Under the pieces are notes generated by a model. That model searched no databases. It saw only the letters and a program-made list of their open reading frames with translations, and was not told where the DNA came from. Both the position numbers and the translations under genes were made by a program. DNA of 15,926 nucleotides from Chromera velia (lineage: Eukaryota > Sar > Chromeraceae): the NCBI GenBank assembly GCA_018398765.1, contig JAHBMJ010002712.1, positions 685-16,610 on the forward strand, written 5' to 3'. Positions 1-9,212 of this stretch are shown here, piece after piece (positions within the stretch are counted from its first letter, which is position 1; each line of letters opens with the position of its first letter).

Positions 1-1250
1 CCCCCTTTTTATCTGACACCATCAGATACGCCGATACTGAAATTTTTTTGTATCCCCTAATTGAACTAAACCCCCCTCACATATCCTTACATTTCTGGTG
101 AGGGTCGCTCAGCCTGCCCGGATGAGGTTTCGAACGAACAAAACTACAGTACGTTTGAATGATTTATAGAGTGATTGAGGGTTTTGTTATGCATGTCGCA
201 TCCCCATATATAAGGGGCGGATCTTGTCGGAAGGTCTACGAACAAGTCCGCTCATCGATCACTTTCTCACTCACGCCTTGAACTGCAGGATAAAAGAATC
301 AAATAAAGAGAGAAACTGCATCAACACCGAGGGGGTACAAGCCTTCTTTAAGCTTCTCACGGCTCAATCGCTTCCAAAGCTGTATTCTTTGCTCTTAGAT
401 GAGCAGAAGAGAGCTGACGAGCAGAGCTTTTCAGCTGACTGTCAAACTAAATTCAAAGATTCGGTTACGTCTCTGCGAGACGCGGCACATAGGGCAGGAA
501 AGCTGCGGCTTTGGGTGGGTTGAATTCAGTGAGGGGTGCCACTGGGAGATAATATTGCCATAATTTTGAGTAGCAGCTACAGGGCTGGTAGTCTGGGTAG
601 GCCTAGCCACCCAGGCATCTCTTTGGCTCGATCTTAATTGGTTCTGTCAGACTCCTTCTTGGTGTATAGCAAGGATGCGGGAGGGTTCTTGGTGTCACAA
701 TGGTGTGTGAAAATTAAGAGGGCCAGATCGATGTATGGACTATAATCTCTAAACATGCTGATCATTTCAATACACCCTTTTGATTTGTTGCGATTTCTTC
801 TTTCTTCCAGGTTTATCAATGTAGTAAGATGATATTATGAGAAAACAGTGGTTTGTTTTAATTATATATTATATACTTACCTATAGGTACTTATAGACTA
901 GTATATAGATCGATTGATAGTTTTTCATAGCATTGTATAGCACTAGGTATAGCATTAATATTCCAGGTTTTTTCTTGCGTATACTTATTGATTGATTAAT
1001 TGGTTGATATGAATATAATTATTCATACTAGATGACTTGGAACAATCACGTAGTAGGTAATCCGCGATCGCTTAGCGTACTCCTAACTTTACAAAATATC
1101 AGTATTGAATATGACTTGAATGTTCACAAACTGCCTTTTGTCATTAAGTCATGATGGCTGTCCAGTTAAGTCACCTCACCATCAAACCCTGTGTTTAACC
1201 CACATTTTCTTTATAGCATTTTTTTAATAACTTGAACTCTAGTCTAGACT
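1..1250. other. Intergenic stretch, no supported gene
   Basis: I see no supported gene here. A plus-strand frame is open at about 224-523 (roughly 99 codons), but it begins at TTG with no ATG and its translation matches no family I know. It may be a leftover exon or chance. Positions about 840-1030 are strongly AT-rich with many short TATA-like runs. The LTR element described next begins at the right end, just after AGACT at 1246-1250. Confidence 0.5.
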
Positions 1251-1743
1251 TGTGGAGTCCTACCCTGTGGCGCTGCCCTCTAGACCCTCGCATACGCTAT
1301 ATCTGAATGAGCCTGCATGCATGCCGACGCTAGGCTCCGCTACCACGCTTTGCTTCGTACGTGTCGCGCACGTCGATCAAAGTTGTTGAAGTCGATCGAG
1401 TCTGACCTTCATATTCAAGCAATATGTCACTCGAGCAACGGATAGCATCGTTTGAGTCTGATGTCTGTTTGTCATAGATCAAGAGTCTGAGAGAGAGGAA
1501 CAGAAAGAGGACTGAGCAGAAACCGTGTATAATAGAATGAACCCAGCTGATTGGAATCCCACTAAGAGATCACGTTAGTGCTTAAACTGATATAGAGCTA
1601 ATTTCTCTTAGCCAAACCTCCTGTAAAGTGTTGCTTGAGTTAGTGTTGCTCATATTCTTTCTCCAAATCTTCCCCAGGGTTCTTGTTCTCACTTTACCTT
1701 CTGTCTGGACGCCACAAGGCGGCTGGACAGGAGGGATGAAGCA
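1251..1743. repeat. Left LTR of the 1251-3816 element
   Basis: This 493-bp copy starts TGTGGAGTCC and ends GATGAAGCA. It aligns along its whole length with 3337-3816. Differences are mostly C/T and G/A changes plus a few short indels: an extra CATG near 1318, about 15 extra bases near 1600-1615, and about 6 bases missing near 1481. The divergence shows that the insertion is not recent. Confidence 0.75.
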
Positions 1744-3336
1744 TTATGGTGACCGCTCAACTCGATGAGTGTCGACTCTCGTTTTCCTTCTGTGGTGGAG
1801 ATCAGATCTTCTTTTTGCGTAACAGTTGAAAGCCAATTGCAACGATATGGGCATGGTTAGGCAAAGACCGTGAGTAGGGGAATTCAGCGTCCCCTTACAT
1901 CCCAAGCTGTCCGGTCTGGGAGCCCTCTTTTCAAGATCATCGTGGTGCACTGGGAACTCGGGGTGGCGTTCCTGATTAGAGAAGTGGATCGGAGACCTCT
2001 GCATGGAACCGATCGTAGAGATGTTGCTTGGTGTTGCTTAGACTTTGAAGTGACTCCATTTCACCCGTTAGAGATTGCCGTCTACGAGTGCATCGCAAAT
2101 GAAACGGCCAGTAGATTGCTTCTTTTACTTGCTGTTCTGTGAGTGTATGGCTAGTTTTGTACCTCAGCTGATCGATCGAAACCGGCGTGTGCATGTCCGG
2201 TGTTGATTCTGCTGTTTGCTGCGTGCGTGTCTGCACATGAACGACTATCCGCATGTAGTCTGACTCTGTCAGGTGGTGTGTGTGCTTATTCATGGTGGTT
2301 GATACCTTTGTGCGATAATCCTTTCATATTGAAATGATGCGAAAGGTATAGGCGCTTAGCAGGGGGCTAAGTGTACCACGGCCCTACAACCACTCCATCC
2401 ATTGTGTATACACGCACATAAAGTCATCAGGACTTCCTTCCAAGAGAGCGGAGCTGAGAAAGTTCTTTCTGCTGCATAATAAGAAGCTGTCTGAAGCTGA
2501 GAAGACTTGCACTTTCGATCTTGATGTTGAGCCAGGAGGCATCGGACGTATTTGATGCCCCCAAGGGAACGACAGGCCTAGTGGCAGGCCTAAAGTATGA
2601 AAAGTCAAGTGTGTGACTGCTCCCCTATGATGGGTCGATATATCCCAGTTGTACCGTTCCTCTCGACTGACAGTGAGAAGGTGAAAGAATTTAAAGCTGG
2701 TGATGGCTGCTCATGAAGTAAACGATCGAAGAGTCGGAGCAATGCACCTCGAGGAGTGAGGTCATGACAAGGGAATCTGAAGTTACTTGGTTTAGCATAG
2801 TAGCTTAGTAAGAACGAGGATGGACAGCATGCAAACAAGCTTGCAGGAAACCGTAGGTAAAGCAGTGTGTAGCTGCACCTTTTTCTTTTCTCTCCATCCC
2901 TTTGCAGCTGTTAATAATTCGTTGATGCCGAGTTGGACGCATATGTACGAGCATCGTGCTCCTGAATTGGCTGGTGCTGGAGACCCACGACTCCGATCGA
3001 GTCTTCCGGTCAACGACGTACACAGACGCTAGACAGGTACTTTTATTGGTGCCAGCAGTATCTGCGTCACGCGCCCATCTCTAGGTGATCTTGGACTTGT
3101 GAGCACGCCTCACACATCATGGCGTTTTGAGATCGTTCTGAGTGTACGTACAGAGGTGATTTGCGTGGCCCCCCGGAGATTTTGGACACTGATGCCATCG
3201 AGATGAAGTTTTTGAAGCTCTAACGACATCTATGGCGACTTAGATGAGATCGACTTCGGGCATTGAAGCGCATGCTCGACCTGTTTTTTCATTTATCGCG
3301 AGGACGCGATTTCCCTGTCCGTGGCCGGGGGGGATC
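1744..3336. other. LTR-element interior without recognisable proteins
   Basis: The interior is about 1.6 kb, far below what a full gag-pol needs. Open frames on both strands are short (about 70-105 codons), several start at GTG or TTG, and they overlap each other in conflicting frames. A plus-strand frame at 1870-2142 and one near 2408-2556 look somewhat protein-like, but I match neither to a family. They may be remnants of a captured or decayed gene. Confidence 0.45.
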
Positions 3337-3816
3337 TGTAGAGTCTTACCCTGTGGCGCCGCCCTCTGGACCCTCACATGCACTATATTTGAATGAGCCC
3401 GCATGCCGACGCCAAGCTTTGCCGCCACGCTTTGCTTCGTACGTGTTGCGCGCATCGATCAAAATTGTTGAAGTCGATCGAGTCTGACCTTCGTATTCAA
3501 GCAACATGTCACTCAAGCAACGGATAGCATCGTTTGAGTCTGATATCTGTTTGTCATAGATCGGATCGAGAGTCTGAGAGAGAGGAACAAAAAGAGGACT
3601 GAGCAGAAACCATGCATAATAGAATGAACCCAGCTGATTGGAATCCCACTGGGAGATCGCGTTAGCGCTTAAACTGATATAGAGCTAAACCTCCTGTAAA
3701 GTGTTGCTTGAGTTAGTGTTGCTCACGTTCCTTCTCCAGATCTTCCCCAGGGTTTTTGTCCTCGCTTTACCTTCTGTTTGGACACCATGAGGCGGCTGGA
3801 CAGGAGGGACCAAGCA
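3337..3816. repeat. Right LTR of the 1251-3816 element
   Basis: This 480-bp copy starts TGTAGAGTCT and ends ACCAAGCA. It is followed by GACTCT, which repeats the GACT found just left of the 5' copy. A run of seven Gs at 3327-3333 precedes it. Confidence 0.75.
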
Positions 3817-4136
3817 GACTCTAGTTTGAACCATAAAATATAACTGCTAGTATAAATGTTGCGCTAGATGTTGCGCAGGACTGCCGCAGGTGGGGGGCTA
3901 GTCTAGGGGCTGGTAGCCCCGGGCCAGTGCCAGGGCCAGTAATATATAAATTAAATATTATAGAGGAACTCTGATGATGATAATGATTGAGGGTTAAATC
4001 CTAGATTTAGCGACGCCAAATCCCAGGCCACTAACAAGGCTTTGAGGACAACCCAGAGCACACATTCATGGGGGGAGGGGTGAGGAAGCCTGCATGCCAG
4101 TCGGATTGATTCACCTCAACTTGCCTTATCGATAGA
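3817..4136. other. Intergenic stretch, no gene seen
   Basis: No open frame of interest. It contains a small GC-rich hairpin (GGGGCT 3906-3911, loop GGT, AGCCCC 3915-3920) and an AT-rich patch around 3940-3962. I assign no function. Confidence 0.5.
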
Positions 4137-4724
4137 ATGGACCTTCTTGAGACAGTCAGCTATAGCTTTGGAACCGCTTCTAGGCAGGATTGTGCACAAC
4201 AGCAACACCATATCCTTTATTTTCTTCTCATTATCAGAAGTGCCCCTCCCGGCTATACCTGCAACGCGTTGTGCTCTGAGGAAGTTTGCAGAGAGAAAAG
4301 AGAAGGACAAAGAGGAAGACTGCACACTGAGGCTCTGTTCAAATTCTTGATAAACGAAGGGCATAGTGCGGTGGATGAGTTTCTGGGGAAGGCGGCATTC
4401 AGAAGAAGAGTGTTCAAGGAAAGCCCAGAAAGGTACACATCTGGAAGCTCGTTAGATGAAACAGTGCTGGCATAGAGACACGGAGTGATCACAAAAAGAA
4501 AGGAAGGAACGGAAAGAAGAAAAAAAGAATATAAGACCATCTTGGAAGCAATGGAAACAGGAAGACAGCTGAGGGAGGAAGAAGGAGAAATCGCTGAGAA
4601 ACGAATGGAGAGAGGGCGTGCACAAAGCCAAAGTGTCCTTTCATCCTGTCTTATTGGATCGATTTTTGGAGCAGTCCCTTCTGAGCAGCCCATAGACCAA
4701 AGCATGCATGCAAAGCGCAGATAG
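4137..4724 (+). pseudogene. Broken open frame with one in-frame TAG, unrecognised
   Basis: One plus-strand frame stays open from ATG 4137 to the stop at 4722-4724, about 195 codons, except for a single TAG at 4473-4475. The part after the stop is rich in Lys, Arg and Glu and looks like a charged helical or coiled-coil region. A good pyrimidine-rich acceptor (TATCAG ending about 4219) and a donor-like AAAG/GTACAC near 4431 lie within it, so an intron-containing gene is an alternative to decay. The opposite strand is also open over 4253-4705, which weakens coding evidence for either strand. I recognise no family. It could be a pseudogene, a transposon remnant, or chance in purine-rich DNA. Confidence 0.25.
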
Positions 4725-5065
4725 ATTGTTGTTTGTTAGCGGCCTGGGAAACCAGGCGGGCCACAGGGTGTGGTCTGAGCCTCAGCGATGAGGTACACCC
4801 CCCTGCCGTTTGCGGGGGCGACCTCTATAAGACAAAACGGCGACAGTGCTCTAGAGCATCACTAATCACTTATCACTTAACTTAAAGTTATGCGACTTCT
4901 AGTGCAACTTGATTTAGCTTATGGACTTTTGACGGAACCGGCCAACTCAGAGTCAGGACAGCATTGAATTAACCTTGCAGTGATGCGTACCTATTGTCAT
5001 GCACAATGGGATATTCAAGTGCAGATGCAGTGCCAGTAAGCTGGACGGTGACGTTCGTTATGGAA
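4725..5065. other. Intergenic stretch downstream of the LHC gene
   Basis: No gene seen. It should contain the 3' untranslated region of the minus-strand LHC gene. I find no clear AATAAA on that strand. A small CCTC/GAGG hairpin with a C/D-box-like look lies near 4780-4795 but lacks the order of a real C/D snoRNA. Confidence 0.4.
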
Positions 5066-6823
5066 CTAAATTACTAGATCAGGAATAATGTTTTTCGGTT
5101 TCAAGAAGTACTTGCCGATGTCGATGCCCGCATTTGCCTGGAGAGCTTCACGAATCGACACCATCACAGGTTTCCTGAAAATGAGTTCTTGAATGAAGGC
5201 GACCGCAAATCCGAGCATGGCCGCTCTGCCGTTCATAATCTCCACTGTCCTCCGCCACTTTCTTCCATCTGGGTTCTCATAAGAGGGCATCAATTTGAAA
5301 GGGTCAAACCCACTCGCCCCGGGTTCGTGGCCCTCTTCCAACATTACGATGTCCGTTTGAGTGTACGGAGAAACCCAGTCTCGACGGTAGCTCTGAAGTT
5401 CAAAGAAAAACACCAACCACGGAAGGAAACCCCAAAAGAGACCCGGATCCATCTGTTCTTTCATGTCGGCCAACAATTTCTTTTCGTTTGTGATAATCAG
5501 TGGGAGGTACTTCCACCCAGGCTCGACGTCGAAGGACTGAAGGAAGAACGGGTGAAACGCCTCCGCAAAGAGATAACCCAGGACTGCCAGCATCGCCACC
5601 CTCCCGTGCTGCACAAATTAATGCATTCATGATCATGTTGAAAGCACGGACAAATGTGAAGACAATGCGTAAACCGCGGAATTGGATTTTGGGCCCAAAT
5701 AGCGACATGGGCCATTTTCGCACACTGGAGGTCACTCCGAATCGAATCGTGTACGCAGCAGCAAAGGCACGAAGAGAAAAGGAGAGGATAAATTATTTGG
5801 GTGAGGGTGTGAAGGAAACTTTTACAAATGGACGTTGATTCAAAGGGTGCGATGCGGAGAGGGGAGACATGTAGAGCGAGAAAGAGAAGGAATCGGGGCT
5901 CACCCAAAATGCAGAAGAACGAAAGTAACGATGTTGCAAAGATAAAGGGAAAGTGCCGGTTGCAAAGGCAAAGATAAAGGGAAGGAAGGGAAGGAAGTAG
6001 GCAGGCAAGCAGGCAGGAAGGGAGGGGAAAAAGACAGCAGTAAGGAACGACGGAAGGAAGGAGGAAAGAAAGTGAGGAAAGAGGGGCAGGACGAATGAAG
6101 TGAAGACAGAAATATTGAGGGAGAAAGAGGGAAAGAAGGACAAGAAGGAGATAAAGTCAGAGGAAAGGGAAGAAGAACTTGGGAGGCCATCGATCGCGAG
6201 TGACTTTACTCAGAGAAAGGTGACAGAGCAGCTTAGAATGGAGACAGACATGAGGTTTTCTTCAGAGCACTCCTGAGGACCCAGAGCAGAAACGAGGAGG
6301 TCAACAAACGGACGAGAAGGACGTGAGTGGTCAGAAACATCGACGACACTTAACACGTAACGAGACGGACATTCAGAGACGGCTACACCCTCAGGCGGTG
6401 GAGGCAGGTTTCTGTCTCACCTTTATTTCAGCTTCTTGAAACAATGCGACTTTCCGCATACCATATGAGTTTACAAATCCTACAGGCTGCAAGCAAATGA
6501 CATGGGGAGATGGATGATGAGGCATTCCAATGTGCCTGTAACATTCAAAGTGCCGTCTCTGTGCACGATGCCGTCTTGTCTCTTCCTGTCTCCGCGAACT
6601 TCCAACTGACATCCCAGAACCCGAGCCCTGGCGTGATCCCTGCCCAGTCGCGAATGTTGTTGCTGTTGAAGTACAGCCGTTTCTCCCCCGACACCCCCCT
6701 TCCTGCATGCAATTTGTCCACCCCCCTCTGTGTCGACTTTGAGAAGGAAGGAAGGGGTCTGGGAGGGGGAGTGAAGGCCCCTGCCCTCACCAGACAAAGG
6801 CAGAGGGAAAGGTATCGAAACAT
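5066..6823 (-). CDS. Light-harvesting chlorophyll-binding protein (FCP/LHC type)
   Basis: Thylakoid antenna protein that binds chlorophyll and carotenoid and passes excitation energy to the photosystems. Exons are 6823-6611, 6486-6421 and 5608-5066, all phase 0, giving 273 residues. Introns are 6610-6487 (GTCAGT...CTTGCAG) and 6420-5609 (GTGAGA...GTGCAG). Residues 1-17 (MFRYLSLCLCLVRAGAF) form a signal peptide with Phe after AGA, as in bipartite plastid presequences of secondary red-lineage algae. Joining exons 1 and 2 restores GLGFWDPVGF (about residues 66-75), the LHC GFWDPLG motif. Joining exons 2 and 3 restores EAEIKHGRVAML, the helix-1 motif, with Glu91, His94 and Arg96. Helix 2 is about 146-166. 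Helix 3 carries EIMNGRAAMLGF with Glu216, Asn219 and Arg221. FDPF at 194-197 is the second FDP motif. All three helices and their paired Glu/Arg ligands are present, so the protein looks functional. The subfamily (Lhcr, Lhcf or Lhcx) cannot be settled by eye. It is divergent to the lipase gene. Confidence 0.9.
5609..6420 (-). other. LHC intron 2, containing a long polypurine/polypyrimidine tract
   Basis: This 812-bp intron splits the helix-1 motif between Lys93 and His94. From about 5935 to 6180 the plus strand is almost all purine, with GGAA and GGCA-type short repeats. The transcript is therefore a long pyrimidine tract, but hundreds of bases from the acceptor. Open frames here are by-products of the base bias. 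Confidence 0.8.
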
Positions 6824-7276
6824 CGCCTGATGTGCTACAAGTTCCACGGCTGAAAGCAGTCTACACTGGCGACAGCATGGCTGATCCAATGCAGTGTCTG
6901 ACACCTGCATGAGTGGCCTGACAGACAGTGACAGTGCTTTAGATGTGCATGCATGCATGCTTTAGCTCGGCCCGCCTCGACTGCGTGCGTCGCGCCAATA
7001 CAGCGACTTTTTTGTGTACGAAATGCATGGGCCGGCCGGAGCAATGCGCGCGAAGGTCACGTGTGTGCAGTCATGTGCAGTCTCCTGACCTTCTTCCTCC
7101 TCTTTTGTCACACAGGCTCTCCCCTCCTCTAGCAGACACTGTCACCTGCACTATCTGTCACATTACAACAGAGCTTCCTGTAAAGACATACAAGCTTCAT
7201 CAGCGACCCAAGAGGGGCAGACAATGTGACACTTGACCACTCAGTCTGCCTCTCTCTCCCTCTCTGTACACTTACG
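6824..7276. promoter_or_regulatory. Divergent intergenic region between LHC and lipase genes
   Basis: The two start codons face away from each other across 453 bp, so both promoters and 5' leaders must lie here or extend into the genes. A perfect G-box palindrome CACGTG is at 7058-7063, and a GCATGC-repeat palindrome at about 6946-6960. I see no TATA box at a usual spacing. G-boxes bind bHLH or bZIP factors and often occur in light-responsive promoters of other phototrophs; a role here is inference. Pyrimidine-rich leader-like sequence precedes the lipase ATG. Confidence 0.5.
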
Positions 7277-9144
7277 ATGCTGCGTTTCTCCTGGCTGCCA
7301 GATCTTCTCGACTGGCTCTACTGGACTTATCTCGTCCTCTGTCGGTACTTCTCCCAAACAGTCGTGGATGACGTCATTGTGGTCCGTGGCTGTATGCAGT
7401 ACTGGCCGTTTGCTTGATGCATCCAACACGTGCAAGCACATCAAGTGCCCCTCCACTGAATGCTGCAGGTTCTCCTCATACTCGTCGGGTTGGCGAGCAT
7501 CATGAACTTGATTTCGTATCGTTTGGACGGACGCCCGCGAAAAGGAAGATGGGCGGACCCCAATAAAGGTATCTGAGGCCCGCAAGGGAAGAGAGAAGAA
7601 CATCCCATCTTCCTCTCACATACTCATTTCCTTCTCTCGCCTCCTCACTACTCTTCCTTTCTCTCTCTCCGTGATTCTTCTGTGCCACAGGGGTCATGGA
7701 AGTCATCCTCGTAGTTTCTTCTTCCGGGAGTGAACCGTTTCCCTTGTGTTTGTTTCTGACGCTGTCCGAGTCGTTGCGCTCTGTGCCTGACCTTCACGGG
7801 CCCTGAGCTCCCTCGTAGTGTCGGAAAGGCCATGCAGTGTCCTTTGGTTGTCCATGCGATTTCCGGTTGACTTCTCTTTCGTCCCTTCTCGTCCTCACCC
7901 ATGCACGCTGCCAGGGTTTCATTCTCCGTTTCTGCGATGCTGCCATTTCACTCTCTCCTCCTCTATCTCTCCCGCAGCTCTGTATTCGAAACTTCGAATC
8001 AGACACAAGCCGTCGTACTGGACCAATCGAAGGGGGAAGAAACTGTTCACGCAAAGGTGGCTACCTGTCACCCATCGCATCAGAAAGCCCAAGGTGGGTG
8101 GGCGCGCACTATCTTTCATTGGGTTGCAAAGACATGTGTGTGCGCGTTGGTTGCCCTGTGGAGCACATTTGGGGAAGGGAAGAGGCACGGGTGAAGGGCT
8201 AGGCCTCTCAACCCTTGAATCCGCCTTTCTTCCTCTAGAAGTTTATTTTCTTTTTCACTTCCACATGCATGCGTGTACTCTGAAAGGCCATCCTGCTTCC
8301 CTCCCCGCCCGCCTGCAGGCCCTGGTGTTCATCTGTCACGTATGCATTTACTTTCATACAGAATTCTCTTTCATACAGTAAATGCATACACCCTCGCTGC
8401 CTGCAGGCCCTGGTGTTCATCTGTCACGGATATGGCGACCACTGCAATTTCTTTCTGGCCGAATTGGCAGCAAAGTTCTGCAAAGAAGGATACGCGGTCA
8501 GTTCGTTGGTTGGTTGGTCGGTTTGGTCGTTGTTTCCATGCTCAACCTCTATTTGCCGTTCTATCTTCGTTGCTTTCGTCCCTCGTTGACTTTTCTATGA
8601 GGGAATGCGTTGTCCCTCTGTGTGTTTGTCCTTCCTTCCCTTCCACTTGTCGGTTCTGACTCCATTTTGTTCATGCGAGCCATGAGCTTGCCTGTTTGCT
8701 TTTCCATTGGACAGATGGATGCATTTTTCTGAGAGTCTCCTCAATCATCTGACACGCACGAAATGTGTGTACAGTATCTTTCTACTCTACCGATCTATCT
8801 GTGTGCAGGTTGTCGGGATCGACTACGAGGGTCACGGCTTGAGCGAGGGTTGTTTCGGTTTGATCGAAAATTTTGGTCTGATGGTGCAGGACGTTGCGGA
8901 CTTCTTCAACCTGTGCAGAAGGAAATGGAAGTCTATTCCGGCGTTCGTATACGGTCCGTCTGCCTGTCTGTTGCGATGCTGTCTTCTGCATGGGCTGTCT
9001 ACCGGTCTTGTCTAGATGAAAGCGGGAGGGAGGGAGGGAGAGAGAGAGAAGTGGGGCCGGCAGACAAGGAGAAGCTCAAATGGGAAAGGAGTCAAAGGTG
9101 CAACGGGTGCTTTTGATCTTTTATCTTGTCATGGGCATTTTCTT

Positions 9145-9212
<68 letters not shown>

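Larger units (their letters stand above)
1251..3816. mobile_element. Short LTR retrotransposon, probably non-autonomous
   Basis: Two direct repeats of 493 and 480 bp flank a 1593-bp interior. Each begins TGT and ends GCA, the TG...CA hallmark of LTRs. AGACT lies directly before the left repeat (1246-1250) and again at 3816-3820, so the target-site duplication is 4 bp (GACT) if the right LTR ends in CA, or 5 bp if the shared A is counted. A TGG-starting stretch at 1747, three bases inside the left LTR, is in the usual place for a tRNA primer-binding site. A G-run at 3327-3334 just before the right LTR could be the polypurine tract. The interior has only short open frames, none recognisable as gag, protease, reverse transcriptase or integrase. 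The element would then depend on enzymes supplied elsewhere. It cannot be oriented with certainty; the primer-site and polypurine positions suggest plus. Confidence 0.7.

Noticed and set aside
1870-2293. Candidate gag-like frames in the LTR element
   Set aside because: They overlap on opposite strands, one starts at GTG, and no zinc knuckle or other gag or pol motif is visible.
4770-4800. Possible C/D-box small RNA
   Set aside because: A CTGA-like and a GATGA-like element are present, but in the wrong order and without a terminal stem.
5609-5614. GTG as the start of the LHC frame
   Set aside because: GTGCAG is the 3' end of intron 2. The preceding exon at 6421-6486 restores the helix-1 motif.
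5189-5838. Plus-strand open frames over LHC exon 3 and the adjoining intron
   Set aside because: They lie opposite a well-supported LHC exon with conserved helix motifs.
5793-6190. Minus-strand frames rich in Ser, Phe, Leu and Pro
   Set aside because: They come from the pyrimidine-rich strand of the LHC intron and cross its sequence with no motif.
7369-7376. TGACGTCA palindrome as a bZIP/aureochrome site
   Set aside because: It lies within the likely first coding exon of the lipase, so coding constraint explains it as well; I keep only the G-box in the spacer.
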